A stretch of DNA of 48,320 nt, taken from NCBI GenBank assembly GCA_013001595.1, contig JABDMH010000010.1:1-48320 (forward strand), given 5' to 3'. A model generated the notes under the pieces. The model did not search any database and was not told the DNA's origin. It was given only the letters and a program-made list of their open reading frames with translations. Position numbers and translations under genes: made by a program. Positions 1 to 7,728 of the stretch are shown piece after piece; position 1 is the first letter of the stretch; each line of letters starts with the position of its first letter. This stretch comes from Saprospiraceae bacterium (GTDB lineage Bacteria; Bacteroidota; Bacteroidia; Chitinophagales; Saprospiraceae).

Positions 1-8
1 CTTCGCTG

Positions 9-1475
9 TTGCTTTTTTTCGGATTCCAGTCGTGTCACCAAAAGGAGACAGCGCTTACATGGAACAAATCTTTCTATCGAATTGGCACCCAGTCATCGCC
101 TCGTGCCACAGATCTTAATGGCGATGGCGTGAAGGACATTGTCCTAGGTGCTGGCAGAGCAGAGATGGCGGGCACGAAACAAGGGGTCCTAGCATTAGAT
201 GGATCGAATGGCGAAGTACTTTGGCAGCATCCTGCACCTGCTCATGTGGTTGGCTCCGCTACATTGTATGATGTGACTGGAGATGGTGTAGATGATGTTT
301 TTATAGGAGGGAGAGGGAGTTTTCTCATGGCCATTGATGGAAAAACAGGGCAGGAGCTATGGCGTTTTGTCTATCGATATACTGAAGATCCCATTCTTCA
401 ATATACCAAGTATAATTTCTACAACAGTGCACTGACACCTGTGGTAGAGGAGGGTGCACAGCCCTATCTCCTCGCAGTAAATGGCGGGAACTGGAATGCA
501 CCAGCGGGTGATTCCTCAGATCGTCATCCTGGAGTACTTATGCTATTTAATCTGACGTCTGGCGAAATCGTGGCTGCAGATACTATGCCCGATGGCCAGG
601 AGTCCTATATGTCACCCGTGTGTTTTCAGCAACCAGGAGACGAACAAGTGCATATTATTTTTGGTACTGGAGGTGAGACCATCAGTGGCCACCTCTATGC
701 AACCACGCTTGATGACCTATTGCTGGGGGATGTAAGTAACGCTTCGATACTTGTGGCCGAAAGTGGTCACGGATTTATTGCGCCACCTGCCGTTGTAGAC
801 CTTAATGGAGATGGTTGGTATGATGTTGTATCTGTTTCGCATGGTGGGAAGATCACCGCTACAGATGGAAGGGATTTTTCTACCATTTGGAGCCACTGGG
901 AGGTGGGTGTTGAGTCGAATAATGTACCAGCGATTGGTTATTTCACGGGTGATGCGGTTCCAGATATCCTGGTCGTTTTGGATGAAGGCATTTGGCCAGC
1001 CTATGGAAAGGTACATCAAGTCATGTTAGATGGTCGATCCGGGAAGATTGCACACCGAGATTCAATTGGTTGTTTTGTGGTATCTTCTCCAGTGGTATAC
1101 GATATAGACCATGATGGATATGATGATGCCATTTTTAATACCAACAACTTTGATTGTCGGTTCCGTTACTCTGATGATTCCTTGTCACCCGTCGAAATAA
1201 GTACCCAGTTGATTGCCTTTGACTTTCGGCTATCAAGACACCAGATTATTGACGAATCGAAGGGATTTAAAAACATCTTTTCTACGCCATGGATTGGAGA
1301 TTTGGATGGGGATGATTACCTAGATCTGATATATGCTGAGTGTTACAACCCTCAGGATCTACAAAGATTCTTGGGCATGCGCCTGAAAAGGATTAGCTCA
1401 GGTATCCAGATGCGATCGGCTCCCCGCTGGGGAGAGTATGGTGGCAGGGATGGAGCGGGTATCTTTCAACCATGA
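9..1475 (+). CDS. FG-GAP/PQQ-like beta-propeller lipoprotein (5' end cut by window edge)
   Basis: An exported beta-propeller protein, seen for 488 residues from a TTG at 9. The frame stays open to the window edge, so the true start is probably a few codons upstream. The visible N-terminus ends a hydrophobic stretch at FQSC (Cys9), a lipobox, so the mature protein should be lipid-anchored. Acidic FG-GAP/VCBS calcium loops recur (DLNGDGVKD about 33, DVTGDGVDD about 90, DLNGDGWYD about 265, DLDGDDYLD near the C-terminus), and DGSNGEVLW is a PQQ-propeller-like strand. It is a paralogue of the protein at 11064-12551: both have SSPRxxDLxGDGVxDIVLGAGR, MPDGxExYMS and IFGTGGETI in the same order. No catalytic residues are recognisable. 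A binding or scaffold role at the cell surface is inferred. The REP-like repeat block begins at its stop codon. Confidence 0.8.
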   Translation: MLFFGFQSCHQKETALTWNKSFYRIGTQSSPRATDLNGDGVKDIVLGAGRAEMAGTKQGVLALDGSNGEVLWQHPAPAHVVGSATLYDVTGDGVDDVFIGGRGSFLMAIDGKTGQELWRFVYRYTEDPILQYTKYNFYNSALTPVVEEGAQPYLLAVNGGNWNAPAGDSSDRHPGVLMLFNLTSGEIVAADTMPDGQESYMSPVCFQQPGDEQVHIIFGTGGETISGHLYATTLDDLLLGDVSNASILVAESGHGFIAPPAVVDLNGDGWYDVVSVSHGGKITATDGRDFSTIWSHWEVGVESNNVPAIGYFTGDAVPDILVVLDEGIWPAYGKVHQVMLDGRSGKIAHRDSIGCFVVSSPVVYDIDHDGYDDAIFNTNNFDCRFRYSDDSLSPVEISTQLIAFDFRLSRHQIIDESKGFKNIFSTPWIGDLDGDDYLDLIYAECYNPQDLQRFLGMRLKRISSGIQMRSAPRWGEYGGRDGAGIFQP

Positions 1476-1718
1476 CACATTGCGTACCTAGGGTACGCTT
1501 TGGCTGGGGGTTGTACCCATATTTGATCCCTACGGGATCGGGCTGCTGGGGTTCTGTGGGATCACTGCTGGTGGTGTCAGGTCTTAAGGGGTTTAGCTGT
1601 CTTTCCATGTGGGGTGTACCCATATTTGATCCCTAGGGGATCGGGCTGCTTGGGTCTATGTGGGATCACTGCTGGTGGTGTCAGGTCTTAAGGCACTTAG
1701 CTGTGTTTATCTGGGTAG
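1473..1718. repeat. REP-like hairpin block upstream of the IS200-type transposase
   Basis: The block begins at the TGA stop of the preceding gene with TGACACATTGCG, followed by the hairpin GCGTACC-TAG-GGTACGC (1482-1498, perfect 7-bp arms). Two direct repeats with a 103-bp offset follow (about 1513-1615 and 1616-1718). Each has TGTACCCATATTTGATCCC and a second hairpin, GATCCC-TA(C/G)-GGGATC, at 1525-1539 and 1628-1642. The same two hairpin types recur downstream of the transposase, which suggests one system. The rest of the gap up to the transposase start (1719-1841) shows no other gene. A stretch of this block can be read as an open frame on the other strand, but it is repeat sequence. Confidence 0.8.
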
Positions 1719-1841
1719 GTGGTTGTAGTTGATGGATTTGTGCAGTAGTTACGAAATATGAAAAGGCTGCAGTGGCACATTTTGTAATTTGGTAGTTATA
1801 AAAAAAATGCAGTTATTTAGAGTTCGTCAAACGATCTACAC

Positions 1842-2303
1842 ATGCCAAACACCTATACACAAATTCACATTCAATTGGTGTTTGCAGTTAAGCGGAGAGG
1901 CAACCTGATCAGTAAAGATTGGAAGTTAGAGCTCTATCAATATATGAGTGGTATTATCACAAACCAAGGCCACAAGATGTTACAAATCAATGGGGTGTCA
2001 GATCATGTGCATATCCTGATCGGGCAACGGCCAACCCAGGCACTTTCCGAACTGATGCAGATGATAAAGAGAGATTCTTCGGCATGGATCAATCGGAAAA
2101 AATTGTCTAGATCGAGATTTAGCTGGCAAGAAGGATATGGAGCATTTTCTTATGCCAAGTTTCAGGTTCCCAATGTCATCAACTACATCAAGAACCAAGA
2201 GCACCATCATGAACGACAACATTTTCTTGATGAGTACCGTGATTTGTTAAAAGTGCATGGCGTTGATTATGATGAGCGCTATATCTTCAAACCCGTTTCT
2301 TGA
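1842..2303 (+). mobile_element. tnpA: IS200/IS605-type HUH transposase TnpA (possibly REP-associated, RAYT-like)
   Basis: A single-strand DNA transposase of the Y1 HUH family, 153 aa, the usual length for the family. The metal-binding HUH motif is HVHIL (His55, His57). The nucleophile candidate is Tyr115 in NVINYIKNQ, and the family pattern WQEGYGAFSYA precedes it. The N-terminus (NTYTQIHIQLVFAVKRR) is the typical first strand. It is full length, with no frameshift. There is no TnpB partner. Hairpin repeats of the same two types flank it on both sides, and its TGA stop forms the first bases of the downstream repeat copy, exactly as the stop of the gene at 9-1475 does upstream. That layout resembles RAYT transposases with REP arrays, which is an inference; a plain IS200 insertion next to older repeats is the alternative. 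Confidence 0.9.
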
Positions 2304-2345
2304 CACATCGCGTACCTACGGCACGCCGCGGCTGCGGGGTCCCCC
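2301..2345. repeat. REP-like hairpin, type A, second copy
   Basis: TGACACATCGCGTACCTACG begins at the transposase stop codon. The imperfect hairpin GCGTACC-TAC-GGCACGC (one mismatch) is followed by a GC-rich GGCTGCGGGG tail. It matches the copy at 1473 in sequence and in its position at a stop codon. Confidence 0.75.
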
Positions 2346-2350
2346 TTAGC

Positions 2351-2845
2351 CTTACCCATATTCGATCCCTACGGGATCAGCTGTGGGGTTTATGTTCGGT
2401 TCTGTGCAGGATGTGTCTGGTTCTGTTGGTTACTAGGCTGTGTTTATCTGTATGACCAGGTGGGTCTTACCCATATTTGATCCCTACGGGATCAGCTGTG
2501 GGGGTTATGTTCGGTTCTGTACAAGAGGTGACTGGTTCTGTTGGTTACTAAGCTGTGTTTATCTGCATGACCAGGTGGGTCTTACCCATATTTGATCCCT
2601 ACGGGATCGGCTGTGGGGGTTATGTTCGGTTCTGTACAAGAGGTGACTGATTCTGTTGGTTACTAAGCTGTGTTGATCTGCATGACCAGGTGGGTCTTAC
2701 CCATATTTGATCCCTACGGGATCGGCTATGGGGGTTATGTTCGGTTCTGTGCAAGAGGTGACTGGTTCTGTTGGTTACTAGGCTGTGTTTATCTGCATGA
2801 CCAGGTGGGTCTTACACTTATTACATCCCTATGGGATCAGCTGTT
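2351..2845. repeat. Tandem array of 115-bp repeats with GATCCC/GGGATC hairpins
   Basis: Four complete units (2351, 2466, 2581 and 2696) and a partial fifth (from 2811) run head to tail with an exact 115-bp period. Each unit opens with CTTACCCATATT and carries the perfect hairpin GATCCC-TAC-GGGATC (2364, 2479, 2594, 2709; a degenerate copy is at 2824). The remainder of the unit, with GTTCGGTTCTGT and TGACCAGGTGGG, is nearly identical between copies. Because 115 is not a multiple of three and no unit has a start with coding character, it is taken as non-coding. There are no variable spacers, so it is not a CRISPR array. Confidence 0.9.
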
Positions 2846-2883
2846 TAACAGACTCATGTTAGGGATTTTCCAGCTAGATCATT

Positions 2884-2930
2884 TTGACATATTACGTACC
2901 TACGGCACGCGGTGGCTGTGGGGTTCTGCT
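2884..2930. repeat. REP-like hairpin, type A, third copy closing the island
   Basis: TGACATATTACGTACCTACG with GGCACGC and a GGCTGTGGGG tail is a diverged third copy of the elements at 1473 and 2301. It marks the right edge of the repeat island. The remaining bases to the next gene (2931-3021) hold only the palindrome ACCCAAATATGGGT. Confidence 0.65.
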
Positions 2931-3021
2931 AGTGATGTTGAATTGGTCAGTGATTGGAACCCAAATATGGGTCTAAAACCACCGCTCATCCTCACTTTTC
3001 CCTACCTTCGACTGCCAGATT

Positions 3022-6000
3022 ATGAAATCAAAAAATAATTGGATTCGGCTGGTAGTTGGAGGCTTTGTTCTAATGGCAATGATGACAAATTGCCGTGATG
3101 AGGTCCCGGTCGATAAAAATCTGGATGGGGACGAAGAGCGACCCACGTTTTTTCAACTTCTGGATTCTACACAGACGGGAATAGGTACGGTAAACCGAGT
3201 GGCGGATCGTCAGGATTTTAACATTCTCACTTATCGCAACTACTACAATGGTGGGGGTGTAGCCATTGGCGATGTGAATAACGATGGGAGGCCCGATCTA
3301 TATTTCACATCAAACTTGACTGCCAATCGGCTATTCTTGAATAAAGGGAATTTCGCTTTTGAGGAGGTCACCGAGGCAGCAGGAGTGGCTGGAACCAGAG
3401 CCTGGAGTACAGGAGTGACCATGGTCGATATCAACAGCGACGGCTGGTTAGATATTTATGTAAGCAATTCGGGTGATATTGCAGGTGACAATAAAGAGAA
3501 TGAGCTATTTGTCAATCAACAAGATGGCACATTCACAGAAGAGGCCGTCTCATATGGATTAAATAATCGCGGGTATTCCACTCAGGCAGCTTTTTTCGAC
3601 TATGATCTGGATGGAGACCTAGACTGCTATCTACTCAACAACAGTTTCAAGGACCCAAGTAAAATAGAGCTCTTTAGCAGCATGCGTGACAGGCCCGATC
3701 CCTTGGGTGGCGACAAGCTGTATCGAAACGATGGTGGCACTTTTGTCGATGTAACTGAACAAGCCGGCATCTACAGCAGCGTCATCGGGTTTGGTTTAGG
3801 TACCTGTATTGGAGACCTCAATCACGATCTATATCCTGACATCTATGTAAGCAACGATTTTTGGGAACGGGACTATCTTTATATCAATCAGGGAGATGGC
3901 TCCTTTTCAGAGGAGTTGATTGATCGCATTGATTTTTGCTCCATCTCTAGCATGGGTGGCGACATCGGAGATATCAATAACGATGGTCATCCAGAGATCA
4001 TTTCCACAGACATGCTGGCAGCTGACAATTATCGCCTCAAGGCAATGTCGACTTTCGATCCTTATCATTTGGAAAATCTAAAATACCGGGCCAATTACCA
4101 CTATCAAATTGGTCAAAATTGCCTTCATCTCAATGATGGTACAGCTGATTTTCAAGAAATCGCCCACTTGGCAAATGTTGCTGCTACTGATTGGAGTTGG
4201 GGGGCATTGATCTTTGATTTTGAGAATGACGGGCGAAAAGATCTTTTTGTCAGTAATGGGATTCAGAAGGACTTGATGTACATGGACTTTCGCGATTTTC
4301 TCAGTGACAATCGCATTTTTCAGAAGATTGCCAGTGGCCAACCGGTAGATTATCCTTCGTTAATGGAACAGATGCCCAGCAACCCCTTGCCAAACTATGC
4401 ATTTTCAAATCGCCAAGACCTTGTGTTTCAAGATCAAGCCCAAGGATTGGGACTTGGACAACTTTCATTCAGCAATGGTGCCGCATATGCTGATCTCGAT
4501 GATGATGGAGACTTTGACCTGGTGGTGAATAACGTAAATATGCCGGCTTTCATTTATGAAAACCAGGCAGAATCCTTAGCAAATCACTTTCTAAAGCTGG
4601 AATTTAAAGGCCCTCCAGCTAATCCATTTGGCATAGGTGCCTTTGCGCGCATCACCACGTCAACCGGTTTACAAACCCTCGAAAACTTCAATACTCGCGG
4701 TTTCGAAAGTGCTGTAGAGCCAAAGTTGATCTTTGGCTTAGGTAGGGAAACGCTAATTGATAAACTGGAGATTATTTGGCCTGACAAAAAATCCCAAGTG
4801 CTGACAGATGTTGAGGTTGATCAGGTCTTACAGATTGATTACCAGCAAGCTACTGGTACCGTACAGGATTCTCATCTGCCTAGGGAAAATATGTCATGGA
4901 GATTTCAAGAGGTGACAGATGTCGTCATTCAGGGAGATGCAACGCATCAGGAAAATCAATACAATGATTTTGACCATGAGGCATTGCTTATTAAAATGGG
5001 GTCTACACAAGGGCCGAAGATTATTCGGGGAGATGCCAATGGTGACGGTAGAGATGATTTTGTGTTACTAGGGGCTAGGGACGATGAAGACAACCTTTTT
5101 TTGCAATCAGGTGACGGTACTTTTGTTCGAAAGAATAGCTTAGGTCTTATGCAGGGCCGCCAATTTGAAAGTACATGCGGAGCGTGGATAGACCTTGATC
5201 AGGACGGAGATCAAGATTTGTTGTTGGGATCTGGTGGCAACGAGAGTCAACGAACTGGTGATTTCTACACCCTTCGGTATTACCAGAACGACGGAAAAGG
5301 GAACCTGACTGCTGATCAGGAAGCAGCACCAAAAATGGTCGGTAATTTTTCTTGCCTGGAGGCAAATGATTATGATGGCGATGGCGACATGGATTTATTT
5401 TTGGGAGCACAGATTGTGCCCGGCAACTATGGCCTCCCTCCCCGTAGCTTTCTGTTGGAAAATGAAAATGGAAAATGGCAAGATGTTTCACCTGAGGCAT
5501 TGGCTGGCGCAGGGATGGTCACTGATGCTACTTGGACTGACATCGACGGTGATCAAGATCAAGATTTGATCATTGTTGGTGACTGGTCGAATGTGCATAT
5601 TTTCAAAAATAATGATGGTCAAATAAGCTACCTCACGCCTATCCGCAATAGCAGTGGCTGGTGGAATTGCATCGAAGCCGCAGATCTCGATGGAGACGGT
5701 GATCAAGACTTTGTTGTGGGCAATTGGGGCCTCAATTCAAAGTTTAAGGCTTCTGTTCAGCGACCGCTAGGCATGTATGTCAATGATTTTGACCAGAATG
5801 GAAAACCTGAGCCCATCGTCACCTGGTATGCACCACTTGATAAGGAGGCTTATCCCTTTGCCACAAAAATGGACCTAACTACCCAATTACCGGGTTTGCG
5901 TAAGCGATCCTTGAAGTATGAGGATTATGCCGGGCAGACCTATGCATCCTTATTTGATCAAGAGGTGAGGCAGAAGTCGCTTAGATATGAAGCGAAAACA

Positions 6001-6363
6001 TTGCATAGTGCCATCCTTTGGAATGATGCAGGGCATTTTACCATGGAACCACTACCTATAGAAGCACAGATTGCGCCCGTGTTTTCTATTGTAGTTCATG
6101 ACTTATCTGGAAATGGACAGTTGGATATTTGGCTAGGAGGTAATTTTTATGGACTAAAACCTCAAGCTGGCAGGCATGATGCCAGCAGGGGTGTATTGCT
6201 GGAGGGCCAAGGTGGAAGAAACTTTAAGGCGGTATCCTCAAGAGATTCGGGGATTAGGATCGAGCGTGAAGTCAGGGATGCACACATTTTCAGTATTCGT
6301 GGTGAGCCAGTACTATTGGTAGCGAGAAATAACGAATCCCTGGTGGCCTTTCAACGACAATAA
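3022..6363 (+). CDS. FG-GAP/VCBS and ASPIC-UnbV repeat lipoprotein
   Basis: A giant (1113 aa) exported surface protein. The N-terminus has a hydrophobic segment ending in MMTNC, a lipobox with Cys around 24, so a lipoprotein anchor is expected. Many calcium-binding FG-GAP/VCBS loops follow (DVNNDGRPD, DINSDGWLD, DYDLDGDLD, DINNDGHPE and others), forming predicted beta-propellers before and after a central ASPIC/UnbV domain at about 520-612. That domain has GIGAFARI, GFESAVEPKLIFGLG and a final VEVDQVLQIDY strand. The C-terminal half carries a second propeller set (DANGDGRDD, DLDQDGDQD, DYDGDGDMD). It is a paralogue of the protein at 7729-11067. The next gene starts 8 bp downstream, so an operon is likely. 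No enzyme active site is recognised. Proteins of this type are common in marine Bacteroidota, and their molecular role is not settled. Confidence 0.9.
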   Translation: MKSKNNWIRLVVGGFVLMAMMTNCRDEVPVDKNLDGDEERPTFFQLLDSTQTGIGTVNRVADRQDFNILTYRNYYNGGGVAIGDVNNDGRPDLYFTSNLTANRLFLNKGNFAFEEVTEAAGVAGTRAWSTGVTMVDINSDGWLDIYVSNSGDIAGDNKENELFVNQQDGTFTEEAVSYGLNNRGYSTQAAFFDYDLDGDLDCYLLNNSFKDPSKIELFSSMRDRPDPLGGDKLYRNDGGTFVDVTEQAGIYSSVIGFGLGTCIGDLNHDLYPDIYVSNDFWERDYLYINQGDGSFSEELIDRIDFCSISSMGGDIGDINNDGHPEIISTDMLAADNYRLKAMSTFDPYHLENLKYRANYHYQIGQNCLHLNDGTADFQEIAHLANVAATDWSWGALIFDFENDGRKDLFVSNGIQKDLMYMDFRDFLSDNRIFQKIASGQPVDYPSLMEQMPSNPLPNYAFSNRQDLVFQDQAQGLGLGQLSFSNGAAYADLDDDGDFDLVVNNVNMPAFIYENQAESLANHFLKLEFKGPPANPFGIGAFARITTSTGLQTLENFNTRGFESAVEPKLIFGLGRETLIDKLEIIWPDKKSQVLTDVEVDQVLQIDYQQATGTVQDSHLPRENMSWRFQEVTDVVIQGDATHQENQYNDFDHEALLIKMGSTQGPKIIRGDANGDGRDDFVLLGARDDEDNLFLQSGDGTFVRKNSLGLMQGRQFESTCGAWIDLDQDGDQDLLLGSGGNESQRTGDFYTLRYYQNDGKGNLTADQEAAPKMVGNFSCLEANDYDGDGDMDLFLGAQIVPGNYGLPPRSFLLENENGKWQDVSPEALAGAGMVTDATWTDIDGDQDQDLIIVGDWSNVHIFKNNDGQISYLTPIRNSSGWWNCIEAADLDGDGDQDFVVGNWGLNSKFKASVQRPLGMYVNDFDQNGKPEPIVTWYAPLDKEAYPFATKMDLTTQLPGLRKRSLKYEDYAGQTYASLFDQEVRQKSLRYEAKTLHSAILWNDAGHFTMEPLPIEAQIAPVFSIVVHDLSGNGQLDIWLGGNFYGLKPQAGRHDASRGVLLEGQGGRNFKAVSSRDSGIRIEREVRDAHIFSIRGEPVLLVARNNESLVAFQRQ

Positions 6364-6371
6364 CTGGACTT

Positions 6372-7565
6372 ATGACTTTAAAGTTCTTGAGACATACTTG
6401 CCTTCTAGTGGTCTGTATCTGTGGTGCTTCCATGATTTCATGTTCTTTAGAAATGAATCAGATGGAGCGGTCCAAGGCGGGTCAGCTCTATCAGTGGTCT
6501 GAAGCCAAGGGTAAGCGATTTCTTTCGAAAACACAGCGATCCATATCTACGGCTAAGGCCTGGCAGGAAAGGGCCGAGCAAATCAGAGTGCATATGCTTC
6601 AAGCAACTGGACTAGATCCGTTGCCAAAAAAATCTCCACTGAATACCATTTTTGGAAAGAAGCGAGTCTTTGAAGGGTATGTTACCCAAAATGTGGCATT
6701 TGAGAGCCTTCCAAATGTATTTGTGACAGGTACATTGTATTGGCCATCGAAATTAACAGACAAACCTGCAGGAATTTTAAGTTTTCATGGCCATTGGCCC
6801 AATAGGGAAGACTATGGTCGATATCGGCCGGATGTTCAAAAACGATGCGCAACCATGGCTCGGATGGGTGCGGTAGTCTTATCGATCGATATGGTGGGTT
6901 ATGGGCAAATGGCAGATTTGGGCTGGCACCATAAGCATCCAGAAACAATGAAACTGCAAATTTGGAACGGCATCAGAGCTATTGACTTTTTGGAAACGCT
7001 ACGAGTAGATCCCGATCGAATTGCCTGTACTGGTGCCTCTGGGGGTGGCACACAAACATTTCACCTTGCTGCCATTGATCCTAGAATTTCTGTCTCCATC
7101 CCGGTGGTAATGGTATCTTATCGACATTTCGGAGGATGCATATGTGAGCTCGGGATGCCCATCCATGAAGGAAGGAATTTTGAGACCAACAATGTCGAAA
7201 TGGTGGCTTGCACGGCACCAAATCCACTGCTGTTGATTTCGGTTGGAACAGATGCTACGGAAACTACTCCAGATGTGGAATTTCCTTTTATCAGATACAT
7301 ATATGGTCTTTTTGGAAAATCCGAGATGGTTGAAAATGCGCACTTGCCCGGAGAAAAGCATGGTTATGGGTATCAGCAGCGGGCAGCTGCCTACCCCTTC
7401 CTGGCCAAGCACTTAGGCCTTGATCTCACTGCTGCAATGACCTCTGATGGCAAGCTTAAGGAAGCAGGAATTGTGGTGGAGGATATTGAAGCACTTTACT
7501 TGTTTGCAGAAAAACCGCTCCCTACAGATGCAATCACCAACAATGAAGAACTTGCTTGGGACTAG
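6372..7565 (+). CDS. Acetyl-xylan-esterase-like alpha/beta-hydrolase lipoprotein
   Basis: A secreted serine hydrolase of 397 aa. The N-terminus is a lipoprotein signal ending at MISC (Cys24). An alpha/beta-hydrolase fold follows, with oxyanion-side FHGHWPN (about 138), the nucleophile elbow GASGGG (Ser223), the acid Asp294 in SVGTDATE and the base His330 in PGEKHGYGY, so the triad is complete. The order and spacing fit the AXE1/Abhydrolase_7 group, whose members often deacylate plant or algal polysaccharides. The exact substrate cannot be read from the sequence. It lies 8 bp after the first ASPIC-UnbV gene and 163 bp before the second. The hairpin ACTAGT-CCTAC-ACTAGT (7561-7577) overlaps its stop codon and might weaken transcription beyond it. 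Confidence 0.85.
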   Translation: MTLKFLRHTCLLVVCICGASMISCSLEMNQMERSKAGQLYQWSEAKGKRFLSKTQRSISTAKAWQERAEQIRVHMLQATGLDPLPKKSPLNTIFGKKRVFEGYVTQNVAFESLPNVFVTGTLYWPSKLTDKPAGILSFHGHWPNREDYGRYRPDVQKRCATMARMGAVVLSIDMVGYGQMADLGWHHKHPETMKLQIWNGIRAIDFLETLRVDPDRIACTGASGGGTQTFHLAAIDPRISVSIPVVMVSYRHFGGCICELGMPIHEGRNFETNNVEMVACTAPNPLLLISVGTDATETTPDVEFPFIRYIYGLFGKSEMVENAHLPGEKHGYGYQQRAAAYPFLAKHLGLDLTAAMTSDGKLKEAGIVVEDIEALYLFAEKPLPTDAITNNEELAWD

Positions 7566-7690
7566 TCCTACACTAGTATATGCATGCTTATATCCAGGCA
7601 ACTGTCTTTAATCAATTCAGCGATCCAAGTCTTACAAAAAGGTGTCTCGCCAAAGTGTGCGAACTTTCGGTTGTGAATGTGTTTTCTCAT

Positions 7691-7698
7691 TACCTTTG
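7691..7698 (+). promoter_or_regulatory. Candidate Bacteroidota promoter -7 box
   Basis: TACCTTTG fits the TAnnTTTG consensus exactly and lies 30 bp before the ATG at 7729. A TTG at 7671-7673, 17 bp further upstream, could serve as a poor -33 element. It would give the second ASPIC-UnbV gene its own promoter across the 163-bp gap. Confidence 0.4.
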
Positions 7699-7728
7699 TG
7701 TATCATTCAAAATGTATAGGTTAGCACT

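Noticed and set aside
2351-2845. Possible CRISPR array.
   Set aside because: Units repeat over their whole 115 bp with no unique spacers, and no cas gene is present.
2670-3038. An open frame of 122 codons over the tandem repeats on the + strand.
   Set aside because: It reads through the 115-bp repeat units (period not divisible by three), has no domain and overlaps the next gene; repeat sequence only.
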